From Polytrichum commune (lineage: Eukaryota > Streptophyta > Polytrichopsida > Polytrichales > Polytrichaceae), in NCBI GenBank assembly GCA_950295325.1, contig OX485807.1:23905666-23969665 (forward strand): a stretch of 64,000 nucleotides of DNA, in the 5' to 3' direction. Of the stretch, positions 1-12,289 are shown piece after piece. Position 1 is the stretch's first letter. Each line of letters opens with the position of its first letter. Below the pieces are notes generated by a model. That model made no database searches. It worked only from the letters and a program-made list of their open reading frames with translations, and was not told where the DNA came from. The position numbers and the translations under genes are program-made.

Positions 1-2898
1 TTTGGGCATTAAGGATTGGCAACGCAAATGCCAAGAGCATTTGTGGCCATCAAAACCATCTAATCTTCAAGTGTCCTTCAACATCAACACAAGGATTAAG
101 CTAATCTTAAATTGATTTCACTCCAGCAAGCATACACTCCATAAATCTAGCACATTTGAGATCGATTCCAAGTGCAACCTAAAATTTGTAAACAAGGAAT
201 GTTTCAATGTAGTGATTCATGACCATAATCAAATGGGCTCATTCACAATTGAGATCCCAATACCAACTTTTACAATTAGAAGCATGTGTGAACGATAGCT
301 TAATGGCATGTGGTTTAATTCATGTGGACCAAGGGTTTTCCTAAACTAATAGTTGGCGTGAGCTAAAATATGCTAATAAAGTTTAGCTCAAACCTCATTG
401 ACGACCGTAGGTTTGTGGCACTTCATTTGAAGGAAAAAGAAAGAAAGAAAAAAGACCATAATGTGAGCATAATCCATTATTAAGGATTTTAATGGAAATA
501 CCAACACTATTTTATGAAGCTAGGTGGGTTAGGACCTTTATACATGAAAACTAGCCTTGGTGGTGCCAAGGATAGGTATGTGGGGTGGAAGCACATGCAC
601 AAGGTCTGAAGATCAACCACATGCTTAAGTCATTGAGCGACCTAGCACATAACAAAGACTCCATTGACCAAATACATTGATGATTCTCAATGTTGTCAAA
701 TTTACATGCATGTAAGGATATAATATCAAATTAAAAAATGGGAAGCTTGAAGTCTCATGATCAACTCCCTACATGAGCAAATAAGTAGCCTAGCATGAAT
801 GTGTTGATGAATTTGAATTGCGCTTTATTTATTTGTTACATAGAAGGACACAATATTGAATAAAAAGAAAAGGATAAAGGTAGAGAATTTTTTTGTAACA
901 TGCTTAAATTTAAGCTTGAGGATATTTATTTTGAACAAATAGAAAGTCATGCTTTAATGATTCAAAGTTGGAAAGGTGGTAGTCTAGTGAGGGAGTTAGT
1001 AATAGTGTCGAGAGTGAAGTTGCAAGACGTGTTTCCATCACATGAAGCAACCTTACTTAAAGTGATGATCACTAATAATCTAAGCCGGTCTTCCAATTTT
1101 GGTGTTGCATGCACATTTCCCTACCCCATCTTTTTCCCTTGCAACCTTGCGTCTTTGCATATACCTAACATTTAAACCTAGTTGCAATTGGAGTTCATCT
1201 TTGCATCTCTTCCAATACCGATCATAAAACCATCTTTACACAATATGTTTGTAAGCCTTTGCACAATTATTCTTCAAGTAGTTGTTGGTCCATCACATAA
1301 TCTTAGATACGATACCAAGTCTCATCATGTTTCACTATCTCCAATAACATTATCAAAAAAAATCAAGGTTACACTTCTTCAAAAGCTTGATTGATGTATA
1401 ACAATCATAAGTTGTCATGATTGCAAAAGGACAACAAAATTCATAATATGAATAGAATGAAAACACCAACAACTTTCAATTTTACATGTTTTTTTTTGTC
1501 GCAACCCAAACCCATAGATCAAAGGGGGCCCGTTGTGTGACAACGGTAGCCGCCAAGTGGGACTTAATGGAGTTTTCATTGCTAGAAACTTTACACAATT
1601 AAGGCCCACACACGAGTTCGTCCAACCTCCTTCAAAGAATGGAGTGCGGAGTGCTTGGCATATGTCCCATTACAAAACACTCTAGACCCTTTGCCCATCA
1701 GGATTTGGGGTCAAGAGTCACACAACCCTTGGTTGCATGGACATGCCTCCAACTCCTTATAAGCTACCATTACCACTCACTAACATTGGGACTCTCGATT
1801 GGGAGTTCATGACATGGCCTTACCGGTGCAGATAGTTAAGGAGCCCAATTGGCTCCACCCCCGTGACTTCACCACCCCTCTCCACTCATAAAAGCTTCAA
1901 GTTCTTTGTGCAAGGCCCCTACCTTGCCATCTAAGAAATGATTGTCTCTTTACTTGCTTTGAGGCTGATCACTACTTTTGGGGCTAATGTGCTTGTAGAT
2001 TTGACGGTTTTGCAAGTTGCATCCCTTGTTAGAAGGGGACATCTTCTACACAGTTGGGAAGGCCTTGAAAATACATTTCCAATTGTACTTCAATCGCCCC
2101 AATCCAATAAGATTTTGAGTTCAAGCAATTAATTGAGCAATGTTGCTCCTAGGAGGCAACACCAAGCTCCTTTCGGGACAACCCTCACCATGCGCTTAGC
2201 CATTTGCCCCCTCCCCTTTTTTTTTTATGTGGGTAGCCATCTTCTCATTATCGTGCAGGACTTGGGCATCACCCCAAGGTCCACTCCCACAAGTGGCATG
2301 GTGAATCACTCCAATTAGGGGTGCAACATTTGTTATCGATCCTTTCCCTCACTTACAATATGCAATATGAATCCTCTAAACATATTGTCATTCCAACGCC
2401 ACAAGATTTTTTAGTTCCACAATGTCATATTTGTGGGGTTGGACATGCAAGCTGAACAAATTCATAAGAAAACTATTCATATGGGAGATCTATGCATTCG
2501 CTCCATTTGGATTCGAGTGAAGGATGGGCAAAAATCATTTGCATTCGTTGGGATTGAGGGTGGACCAACCTAATAAAAGACATTTATGTGTGGGTAAAGT
2601 CAACACATGTGCATGCATGGTCGGGCTTTTGTACTAGAGTAGGGACGCAACCAACAAGGCTATAGGGCTAGGTGTTAGATGGGAGACATATGATCACACG
2701 TTGGTTAAATATACCAAATGAATATACAACCCCAAGCAACCGATTAATGTTATGACGTCATGTTGTGTGCACTTTGTTGATCACACTACAATCGAACTAT
2801 TATATAGTTGTAGAACCCCCCTCCCTAGATAACACCATACCGGAGTCGGAGCTCAAAGAATGCAGATGCTCCGAGATCATGCGTGTCAAAGCATATAA
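1..2898. other. intergenic DNA, no gene seen
   Basis: AT-rich sequence with only short ORFs of fewer than about 100 codons, none with a recognisable domain. A T run near 1490-1499 and another near 2217-2226 could be tails of decayed retroposons, but I could not define ends or target duplications. Nothing else is assignable. Confidence 0.6.
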
Positions 2899-3510
2899 GG
2901 GCCACTTCACATACAAGACTGAAGGCCCATGACCATTGCAATCTAAGAGCTCTCATTGGTCGAAAGGGCGGAGACCGTCCAAGTTCACTTCACACACGAA
3001 GGTGAAGGTCCAAAGGCGTAAAGAAGAAGATTTCATGGATGAAAAGTTCACATGGAGTCCTACATGGCGGACTACGAATAAGGTTTCATGGACTCCCGGA
3101 ATTTTCGTCAAGCCCACCTCCCAGAGGTGGGTCTGACGCAGACTCCGGGAGACTGTGACTTTTTTAAAAATAAAATAAAAAAATAAAAAAATCCAACACG
3201 ACATATTGCATGGCAACTTTCAGAACAAATTCCAGGACAAACAAACAAACAAACAAACACCACCAAGTAATCCTCTTAAATTGATAGAGTCTGAAACATA
3301 TTACATTAAACCAAATCCTCCCCTCTTGTTTCCGCCAACAAAATATGCAACGGTCCCGCAACACGGTCCATTCTCACTTCACACAATGCTTGAGGGCCCG
3401 TGACTACATAAAACGGCTTTCCCAACACCCACGGTACGGCCTTTGGACGAGAGTCGAGGGTCCTCACCCATAACAAGGTCACGGCTCTTGGCTCACGTGT
3501 GAAGTGGCCC
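2899..3510. mobile_element. Tourist/PIF-Harbinger-like MITE, GGGCC-TIR family copy 1
   Basis: The left end reads GGGCCACTTCACA and the right end is its inverted counterpart (TGTGAAGTGGCCC at 3498-3510). The 3-bp flanks are TAA on the left and TAT on the right, a one-mismatch version of the TWA target duplication used by PIF/Harbinger elements. The interior carries the same phrases about 'gggcccatgacc' and 'ctcttggctcac' as the copy at 32347-33299. There is no transposase ORF, so it is non-autonomous. Confidence 0.65.
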
Positions 3511-4171
3511 TATTGACGTACACATTGACATATACTCCACCTTCATATGACAACCGATCAATTTAGTATGTTGGTTTTAGGTCACCTACCACTTCAACAA
3601 CGTGGAACCCTTACAACATTTTGCATACGGAATTCAAACAATGCAAGGGCATGCAGATAGAGGCAGAGGAGTCTGTGATGCTTGCTTGGGAATTCCCCTG
3701 CAATGTATGTACTGCTGACGACGAGAAACAACCATAGCTTCACGCATCCAATCCAACAACACAACACAATACAATACAATACAATAGATAGCTTAAAGTG
3801 ACGGTGATAATTTTTAAAGATCCATGCATGCAGGCAGGCAAAGGTAGCAGCAGGCGGATGGATATATATATATAACTTATATAGCTTATAAATAACTGTG
3901 GCACAATAAGTCACCCACCGTGTTTGATGCCATGCATGTCAATTCATTCAATTTGTTGATCTAGCTCCTCAGCATTGACTTTGCAAGGAGTCAGAGAGGC
4001 CTTCGTATTAATAGCTTCCCGATGCAAGAGACTTCTATTCCTTCGGGGTTTCTAGCTGGGAGTTAGTTTATGTATATATATGTAGTTGGCATGCATTTGG
4101 ACTCCAAGTCCCGGTGCACACTACTACTGCATATATGCACAGAGTAAGTTATAAGAGGCTTGGCCCGAGCG
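3511..4171. other. intergenic DNA, no gene seen
   Basis: Low-complexity stretches are present (ACAAT repeats near 3757-3786 and TATA repeats near 3863-3873). No ORF with a recognisable product, and no RNA gene was seen. Confidence 0.55.
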
Positions 4172-4190
4172 ACATCAAATATGATATTTA

Positions 4191-4921
4191 GGGCCGCTTT
4201 ACACCTAGAGGCCGGGCCAATTCGTTGTGTAAGAGGCTTGAAATCTGCACTTGTGATGGGCCGAAAGGCTGAAATCGGCCCCAAACCCCTTTACACCTAG
4301 AGGCCGGGCCGATTCGTTGTGTAAGAGGCTTGAAATCTGCACTTGTGATTGGTCAAAAGGCTGAAATCGGCCCCAAAGTCCTTTACACCTAGAGGCCGGG
4401 CCAATTCGTTGTGTACGAGGCTTGAAATCTGCACTTGTGATTGGCCAAAAGGCTGAAATCTCCCCCAAACCCCTTTACACCTAGAGGCCGGGCCGATTGG
4501 GTGGCATGAATTCCTTTAATCGAAAAATGCATGGTTTGACACGGCCTGAGCTTGTTGAATTGGGTGCACCCAAAATGGAGGGCCAATTCTTGGCCTCGGG
4601 GCCAATGTCACATTTCAATAAAAAGAAAGGAAAAAACTTTTTTTTAATAAAGTATGATTTTTTAAGCGAACCATATTCATTGGATTATGTGGAAATATGA
4701 AGGGCTCTATGATAGATTATGCTAGATCCGTTGGATTATGCTAGATTTATTGAATCGGCCTAGCTTCTTGGCTCTAAGGCCTTTACATATGGAGAAATTG
4801 GCCCCCATTATAATCTTATTATATTGTGTAGTTGAGGCCAACCTCCAACCCAAAAGGGGTTGAAATTTCATGCAGTCGGCCTCAAGGGGAATTGGCCCGG
4901 CCTCTAGGTGTAAAGCGGCCC
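4191..4921. mobile_element. PIF/Harbinger-type MITE with perfect 33-bp TIRs, nested
   Basis: Positions 4191-4223 and 4889-4921 are perfect inverted repeats of 33 bp starting GGGCCGCTTTACACCTAGAG. They are flanked on both sides by TTA (4188-4190 and 4922-4924), the classic 3-bp Harbinger/Tourist target duplication. The inner side contains three tandem 92-bp units that each begin with the inner part of the TIR. No transposase is encoded, so it would depend on a transposase elsewhere. It sits inside the element at 4172-5129. Confidence 0.85.
4197..4499 (+). repeat. 92-bp tandem repeat made of TIR-containing units
   Basis: The phrase CTTTACACCTAGAGGCCGGG recurs at 4197, 4289, 4381 and 4473, exactly 92 bp apart. 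That gives three full units and a partial fourth. Units differ by a few substitutions. The repeated phrase is the inner portion of the terminal inverted repeat of the surrounding MITE. Confidence 0.9.
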
Positions 4922-5883
4922 TTAGTGTGACTTCCTATTTGGATTTACACAGCACTATGTCTTTTTACTATTGAAATACTTTTCTACCAAGTAAAAGTTG
5001 TCAGTGTTCTATAATGTCCAAACGACCAATTTAACATGTGTTGGTAACATATGAGATGTGCAATAAATAGATATAGCATTGCATAATTTCAAATAGTAAG
5101 GCACACTAACACATCATATTTAGTGTACTATAGACACCCGGTGTCGTGATGTAAATACGTACACTATATAGATGTGTACGTATTTAATATTGCATTGTGA
5201 TTCTTGGTCTTGGAGAAAAATAATAAAGAATAGAAGTAGATTACTTTTTTATTTACTCATAGTTTATTTTAGTTATCATTACCTAAGGATAGAAGTGGAT
5301 AGAAGTTGCTTACCTTTATGTTTACTCATAGTTACTCTTAGTTACCTTTACCAAATGATAGAAATAGATTACCTTTTTATTTACTCATAGTTTATTTTTG
5401 TCTTTTAGTTATCTTGAGTTACTTTGGACCAATGGGTGATTAGAAGCCATGTGATGAGGATAAGAGAGAACTTTGTCTCTCGCATGAATAGGGAGAGGTG
5501 GTGAAGGAAAGATGCTATGTGATTTTTGTGGGAGAGAAGTTGTGAAGAGAGAGAAGTGGATTCGAAGCTCACGGTGTGAGTTGTTTTGAGAAGAATATGA
5601 AATAAAATACGAGGGATTTGTGATTCATGAGAGATCTCACTTGTTGTTTTGGAAGTTAGCAATCAAGATTTGTGCTTGTTTGAGTGGAGGGAAGTCTGTT
5701 GGTTCTTAAAAGAAGAGCTGAGACTTCGACCGACCATAGAAGACGGACAGATTGAAGAATTGAAGGCTTCAAGACTCGAATGTGTGCTTGCTTGTGGCAC
5801 GTTGTCTTTTTCTTGTGTGTGTGATTCCAAGCCGGTTTTGGAGGCTAGTTGCATTTCATTTCTGCATCGTAATTTGTTTCCTG

Positions 5884-5966
5884 TGTGACAACGAAGTGGG
5901 ATTAATGACCCACAAGGTTGTTTGTGACAACGAAGTGGGATTGATCACCCACAAGGTTGTTTTTTG
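5884..5966 (+). repeat. 39-bp tandem duplication
   Basis: The phrase 'tgtgacaacgaagtgggatt' occurs at 5884 and again at 5923. The remainder of the unit ('acccacaaggttgttt') is also repeated, with two substitutions. Confidence 0.85.
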
Positions 5967-7202
5967 TCGTTCCCACTGGTGAGGTGCGATTGCTGGTCAC
6001 TGTGGGTTTGGAAGTTTAGGAGCCAATCTTTCGGACATCAGCTCGTGTTCTGACGTCCCGTTTTACCCGTCCGGAGCCCGTGGTTTCTTATCACACTACC
6101 CTTACCCTTTACCCATATAGAGCCGCAACAGGATAGGTCGACGGGAAAGAGGTTGAAGATTAGAAGAAATTGAAGAAATTGAAGACTAGAAGACCATAAG
6201 ACTCGATTGAAGACCAGAAGATTCAACGGGTCCGATAAAATCTAGTTGCAGCCAAAAGCCCAGTGCTTTCCCAAGGCGGAACCCTCTCTACCCGACACCG
6301 GGAGAAAGGGACTCACTATTGTCCCTCTTCATTAACCCTTAACTTCATGGAGCGTATGGGTGATTGCATTGGATCATCTAAAACATGAGCTTTGTAGAGC
6401 TCAATTTTATTGGACTTGAAAGTTCTAAGGTAAGAAAAAGAGGCCATAGAAAGATTGACAGCTTTCAATCAATATATTATGAATGTGTTATATATAGTAG
6501 TGTATCAACAAAAGGGAAAAGTTAGTTCATTTTGACGTTGGATATGTATATAGGTGAATGGATGGTATCCATAATTACCATCAATAATGGCATCAAAGAA
6601 CCTACCCATGGGGTATCAAAATTGGAATACTAGTCAAATACCCTAAACCCAAAAATTGGAGAGTGTCCAAATGTTAAATTGAACAGTCGATGTAAGCACA
6701 AAGGTTGTTTGTACATGAACATTAAAATAAATTTTCTTTAAAAACCACTTTTACCAAAAGAAACATTATTGATGTTCATGCAAAGTTTGCATTAGAATGG
6801 CAACCGTTGATTTGGAGTCAACACACGGCTAACGGGCTTGCATTCATGTTGGTATCTAGATACGGGCGTTACTTTTATTTATTTATGAAGTCAACACCCT
6901 CACATGAGATCCCAACACAACAAAAAGATGACCACTTCCCACTTCTCACATTGACGAACAAAAAAAAATCAAATAAAAAAATCCACATTGTAGTCATCTC
7001 CAAATTGCACAAAGCATGTGTTTATGGGTAGATATCCATGTAAGGTTGATGTTTATAGCTATTTTGGTTGCAGATGAATGAGTATGGTGGAGTTAATGTA
7101 GGGAAGAAATCATCCATCAACCCAAAATGGGTTGCTTGGGAAGTTAGGAGTTAACAGACGTTTGCTTGTGCAAGAAAATGTCGTATTCTCAATAATATGA
7201 TA

Positions 7203-7535
7203 CTTTGGCCTCAAATGTCGTATTATTGAGGTTTTTCAAGAACATGGCCTATTTAAATGTAAAATGTCATTTTGTATACATGATGAAGATACATATAATA
7301 AGCATGAAAGGAAATATGCTCACAATGTTCTCCAAGGTTTCCCAATGCTCTCAACGTTCCCTAAGGTCCCCGTGCATGTTCCAAAACACTAATCGCATAA
7401 AAAAAAGTTTAAAATATATGTGGGACCCATGGCTTATGCACAATAATTAACTCCGTATTTTTTTTCAAACTGGGCCTAAAAATGTCGTATTACAAGCATC
7501 ATAATTGTAATACAGAGGTAAATTAACACTAGAAA
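7203..7535 (+). repeat. dispersed repeat copy, related to 26975-27095 and 29750-29838
   Basis: Positions 7203-7290 match the complement of about 29750-29838 (both read 'tggcctcaaatg' followed by related sequence). Positions 7414-7535 match the complement of about 26975-27095 (shared 'gggcct', 'aaatgtcgtatt' and 'aacactagaaa'). The three places are fragments of one old non-coding repeat family. The mobile class is not evident. Confidence 0.6.
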
Positions 7536-8279
7536 GTTGGGTGGATGCATCATATATATATAATTCTTAGTAATGTTATTGTCATGTGAGATGAATTGAC
7601 AACAAACCTACAGGATGTCAAGTTTTTTATGTTGGATGGATGAGAGGTACAACGTGTATGTGATAAGTCCCTCTCTCTAGGCTAAACACCCACCTCTTTG
7701 AGTTGGTCCCCCGCCAACATCACCCAAGATGAAAATGTAGTCGATTATATTATAACATGTATATACCCTTCTTTGACAACTTGACTTTACATCATGGACT
7801 TCAAAATTATTGTAAAGAAACCATTTGAGATAAAAATAATCACAAACATATGGAGTTTAGGATGTCATTAGAATCCCTTTACCTCGGTAGTGAGGGCCCA
7901 ACTTAAAGTGGTGGGGGTCTAGCCGTGTCTTTGTCAATGTATGTCACTTACCACGTACATAACTAATAATATCAAGTGAACATGCACCCCATCTTATCAT
8001 GTCCACATCACTCCCATGTCAGCTACCCTCCGTGATTTGCTGTTAATGTTTGCAATTGTTATTCAATCAGTTTTCTTTTTCTTTTTCTTTTTTTCTTTCC
8101 CCATTTCCATTAATGGTCAACACACGTCTTGAAATTTGTGTTGCATTACCAAAAATTCTATGAGATATCAACAAAAGTTGGATTGAAAATCAGGCTATTG
8201 GAAGTGCATATGTGTTCATTCCTTAAAACAATACATGTGCTTCTTTAGTTGTTTTGATTATTGAGTGTAGAGTAGTTTA

Positions 8280-10292
8280 AAATAAGTGAACACATACTTC
8301 AATCTCTTTTAAACATGTGTCTTTATGGTGCACGTTCTTAGATCCACGCCCGTCCATGCACCATTCAAGTATAGGTGTATGATTAACAAAACTAACCAAA
8401 TAACAACCTTATACCTCCATACAACATTAAGGGCATGGGTCACCAAGTTACAGTAAACGTGTGACTTGAACTAAGGTATGTAGACCTAATGTGGCACTTC
8501 CAACACCATGGATTATCGCACCTTTTGGATTGGACATGGAATTGTTTGCTTCGTTTAGCAATTGCATTTCACGGAGGTTGTCATCTCAAGTTTCAAAATT
8601 GATGTTGAGATGCAAAATCTACAGGAGGTCAAGTAAAAGTTTCATTTAAAAAGTTAATATAGTGGCCCTCCTTTGCAATTAAACCTAGAACAATGTCTAT
8701 ATTTTGAGCTCATAATCCTATCTCATTGCAGCATGCATTCAGTAGTGACTTTTGTTTCCCACGTGGTGTATTGTGTGTAGTGTTCCCAAGGGATGGACTC
8801 TTCACTGGAAACCTAAATGACATGCATGGGTCATTGTGAAATCAAACCTCCTATATACGAGAAGTTCATGGGAAGAAAAAGTGTATACATATTAACGGCA
8901 TGCTAGGAAATGGTCTCATGTACTTACACTAAGCATTTCAATTTAATGTGATAAATGCCTCTAGCACATGTACATAATATATATCATGAATTGAATAGCC
9001 TTTATTGCACATAAAATCTTTTTTCACTTTCCCATGAAAAAACTATTTGTACTCCAAGAGCCTCTAGTTTATAAAAACCTAGAACCCAAATGCAAACCCT
9101 AACAAGGACATACATGGTAGTTATTAAGGACTATGACCATATGACAACAATGAATGAAAATTTGAATTGGATAAAACTAGTAAATCTATTGTTTATTTTC
9201 TATTTTTCTATTTTTCTAAATCTTAGGGCCCCATTTTGTGCATCTACCTTTACTTCAAAAATAATCCTTCTTGAATGTACACACTAGAGAAAAAGAACAC
9301 TTCTCCCTTATGTATACTATGTATGCTAGTGCCTCAAATAATACCCCTTGTTACACTCACGTTAGTTTGTACGTGGTATGAAGAGTCCACCCCCCGGGGT
9401 AGCAATGTGTATTTACATGTCAATACAAATCAAGGATTTTCTCATTTGACTAGAAAATGTAAATCATGAAGAATTTCATTTCAAGTTATAGAATTGGAGA
9501 GATGCAAAAGTTGTAAGAGATGAAGATGAAGAATTCTTTCTTTTCAAGTGATCACATGAGCCCTCCCAATTATGCTAAGTGAACTAGAATGGTGTCCATA
9601 TTTTGAACACATAGTCCAATTTCATCGTGACATGTGTACATTATATAATCCTATTCTTCCTTCGTTTATTTCTTCTTTTCTTTTCACTCTCCTTTTCTTC
9701 TTTCTTTCTTTTCCATTCTTAACACAAACCTACCATATAACATCGAATCGTAGGCATCCAATTAAAAGGAGTGACCACACATAATTGGCCCACATACTTA
9801 GGACCAATTTACACTAGAGCTTGAGGGCCCTTGACCCGCGAAATACAAATTATGTGATTGATTGAGAAGTGGGAGACAATCCAAGTTCAACTTACAATAG
9901 ACCACAAGGGCACGAGCGACTGAATTCAAAATGATGAAGAATCTACATGATGTCCTACATGGCATCAATTAGATAATGTTTCATGGTCTACCAAACATTG
10001 CATGAGGCCCATCAAAAATAGGTGGGTTTGATGCAAGACTAGAGGTTGTGGCAAACAATTAAATTTTCATTGGCTCCTTGAAGTACTTCATTTGCATGAT
10101 GGGTCCCAAACATAAAAATGTTGTGGTGCCTCAACATGGTCTATTTTCACTTTATACTAAGCTTGAGGGCCCATCAATTGTAAATTTCAATCTTGATTTC
10201 CCACGGTATGGCCTTTAGATGATTTTCAAGGGCCCTCAAATTTTCATGGTCGCGACTCTTGGTCCACATGTAAAGTGAGCCAATGAACATTG
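8280..10292 (+). repeat. large diverged dispersed repeat, copy A
   Basis: Several blocks match 12290-13215 in the same order: 'caatctctttt...acatgtgtc...gttcttagatcca' at 8300-8345, and 'catccaattaaaaggagtgaccac' phrases at 9748-9776, followed by a TIR-like block from about 9803. The end at about 10250-10292 ('cttggtccacatgtaaagtgagcc') resembles a decayed GGGCC-type TIR, so the right part (about 9803-10292) is probably an old MITE of the 2899-3510 family. No gene found. Confidence 0.5.
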
Positions 10293-10620
10293 TATGTCAA
10301 AGCAACCTACAATCTTGGTGCCTCCTGCTTAACTCATCAACAAAGGGCATGAATGCTTATACATTGCCCACACCAGGACCAACAATTGGCCCACAACAAT
10401 GAGAGAGTTTCCATCTTCATAGGAGCTTCTATCATGTATACAACGAAGCACTCGAATAACAAAATTGTAGTGCATTACATCTAGCGAGGTTACTATGTGT
10501 AGGACAAAACATCCCTTCTTGTGATAATAACTTTTGGAAAAGAGATGAACTTTCCAAATCAAGAGGGACTTCTCCTAGTACCGAGAACCAACAATTGGCC
10601 ATAGTGTGGACTGGTATTTG

Positions 10621-10740
10621 GTCCAAGATGACCCTAAACTACCAGGTGATAGTGGAGAGGCACCCATTTCCAAATGGAGTGGTTGGCAGCTCAATTCCCA
10701 CCGTGAAATCTTCTCCCTACTCGACAGAAAAAACCAGCTA
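10621..10740 (+). repeat. diverged SINE-like copy
   Basis: This aligns to the SINE at 11126-11298. Shared phrases include 'agatgacc.taaactacc', 'gtggagag', 'gaaatct.ctc' and 'ctactcgacagaaaa'. It lacks a clear A-tail and target duplication, so it looks older than its neighbour. Confidence 0.55.
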
Positions 10741-10854
10741 GCTAGGTAGGAAGCCAAGAACCCACCCACCGCAAGGTAGGCAGCCAACGGGCTCAAATTC
10801 ACATCAGATTGCCCGACGTTGGTTATTCATTTATTTATGGATTGGCATCAGGGT

Positions 10855-11014
10855 TTAGCCCACCCCACACTTACTGGTGCAGGCCACTAGCGAACAATTC
10901 CTACCAGCACTAGTTACATCCAATGGCTCTCATCGGCTAAACAAACTCCAAAAGCAACCCTGCTGGTAGAAAACGTTCACCGGTGACCCGCACCAGGAAG
11001 TGTGGGTAGGCTAT
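10855..11014. repeat. 160-bp element with about 29-bp imperfect TIRs
   Basis: The left arm, about 10857-10885 ('ccccacacttactggtgc'), is an imperfect inverted match of the right arm, about 10986-11014 ('gcaccaggaagtgtggg'). Roughly five mismatches occur over 29 bp. Flanking duplications are not convincing. It could be a small MITE or a hairpin-forming transcript. Confidence 0.45.
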
Positions 11015-11125
11015 AAGTTACACAGAAGCGGGAGATGATATCGAACTTCTTTCAACATACGACCCCGCCGATTTCACCTGTTTGAGGTTACCATCGTTTT
11101 TAACGTTCACAAAACCTGGCCCATA

Positions 11126-11298
11126 AGGTCTGAGATGACCTTAAACTACCGGATGATGGTGGAGAGATACCCAAATATCAAGAAAGAGGTTGGCGGTTTG
11201 AATCCCGACTGTGAAATCTCCTCTCTACTTGACAGAAAACTTGCCAGGTGGTGAACTACCTCCTGTGCTTTGGTGTTGGCTTGAAAAAAAAAAAAAAA
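11126..11298 (+). mobile_element. tRNA-related SINE with perfect 10-bp target duplication
   Basis: The insertion is bounded by CTGGCCCATA at 11116-11125 and again at 11299-11308. It ends in a run of 15 A (11284-11298). Inside are a possible A box (TGGTGGAGAGA, about 11157-11167) and a B-box-like GGTTTGAATCC (about 11192-11202), close to the Pol III consensus GGTTCGANNCC and about 35 bp apart. The A-tail, the target duplication and the internal promoter together support a SINE. The parent tRNA is not identified. Confidence 0.8.
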
Positions 11299-11308
11299 CT
11301 GGCCCATA

Positions 11309-12289
11309 TATATATATATATATATATGAAAGATCTGGACCCAATTGGCAGTGCCTGTGTAAATGAGCAGCTTTTGTTGTGTAAGGTGTGCAGGGCAGGG
11401 GTGGGGGTGGCTGGGCCAGTTTGTGCCAAATGCGAGGGATTAAAAAAGGCTTAGATGAGGACTTTGTCCGTTCCATGGGTCGGGCCTCCTCTGCAAGTGC
11501 CACCTCGGGAACCGTTTCTAGGGGCCATTGGCCAAGGATTCGAGGTGTCTCCTGAACCGCATCCAATAGGAACGTCCTTAACTTAGTAGTGTACCCCAAA
11601 CCCTAATTGCAGTGAACTATTCTACGTACAGCCCATTATAAAAATTATGAAAAAAAAAAATTAAAAATCTAGATGAGTTGGTTTCAGAAATGACATCGTA
11701 GATCCAGAGTTGGTTTACCATGGTGTCCAGTTTGAAATGAAATGAACTTGATTTGGAGCTGAGGAGATCATAAGGTAAGGCCCTATATATGGAAATGAAA
11801 CGGCTCAATAGATTTGGGACTTGTATTTACGTAGAGTCCCTTTTATCCAAGATGGATGAGTTTTGTATAAAAGTCACGAACCCCAAGCCATTGTGATGTT
11901 AAAGTGTTCACAAATGTGAGCGAGTCAAGCACTTGTCATGGCTTAAACGGAGCAACTTGACCATATGTCGTTGGGTTAGTTGTCTCACGTTTGTGTTGAT
12001 GTAGATGTTTTCTTTTGAGGTTTTGTTCCTAACAATTTGTGGTTAGAAATTGTGAATCGTGAAGGTTATCACCTGAAACGGACATGCGTAACTTTGCACC
12101 TGCTCCTCTTAGGATATGAATATGTGATTAGTGCAAGGTGATTAACAAATCCAAATCACTGCCTCCTCGTCATTTTGGAGCTCGTACGAACATCTTATTC
12201 ATTATCAATATCAAAGTCGATATACTTTTCTTAATAAATGATCATATACCCCCCCATGCCCCATGTTCAATATCAAGCCTATAATGTGT
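11309..12289. other. intergenic DNA, no gene seen
   Basis: This begins with a TA-dinucleotide tract just after the SINE target duplication (about 11307-11325). No recognisable coding or RNA feature. Confidence 0.55.

Larger units (their letters stand above)
4172..5129. mobile_element. foldback MITE (CACTAAATAT family), interrupted by a second MITE
   Basis: With the insert at 4191-4921 removed, the left part (from about 4172) and the right part (to about 5129) form one element. Its ends are imperfect inverted repeats: a left side like ACATCAAATATGATATTTAG, and a right side whose complement reads ACACTAAATATGATG. The inner part (4925-5125) is collinear with the reverse complement of the foldback element at 35630-35852, including 'gtgttctataatgtccaa'. 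This makes it a dispersed family. No coding capacity was found. Confidence 0.6.
5130..8279. other. intergenic, with an LTR-like remnant at about 5.2-6.3 kb
   Basis: No gene found. Between 5230 and 5420 an approximately 65-bp AT-rich unit (with 'tttactcatagttta') is repeated about three times. At 6232-6278 a short stretch resembles the 3' end of the LTRs of the decayed gypsy element at 56.1-62.0 kb ('atctagttgcagc', 'gcccagtgctttccc'). This could be a solo or broken LTR of a related family, but the 5' boundary and target duplication were not found. The stretch 7203-7535 belongs to a dispersed repeat (see that entry). Confidence 0.35.

Noticed and set aside
4063-4586. Chain of short minus-strand ORFs with a repeated peptide (SADFKP.TQRIGPASRCK)
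   Set aside because: The peptide repeat is only the translation of the 92-bp MITE repeat.
11180-11205. B-box-like GGTTTGAATCC as a tRNA gene
   Set aside because: No cloverleaf stems or anticodon arm fit; the A-tail and target duplication show a SINE.
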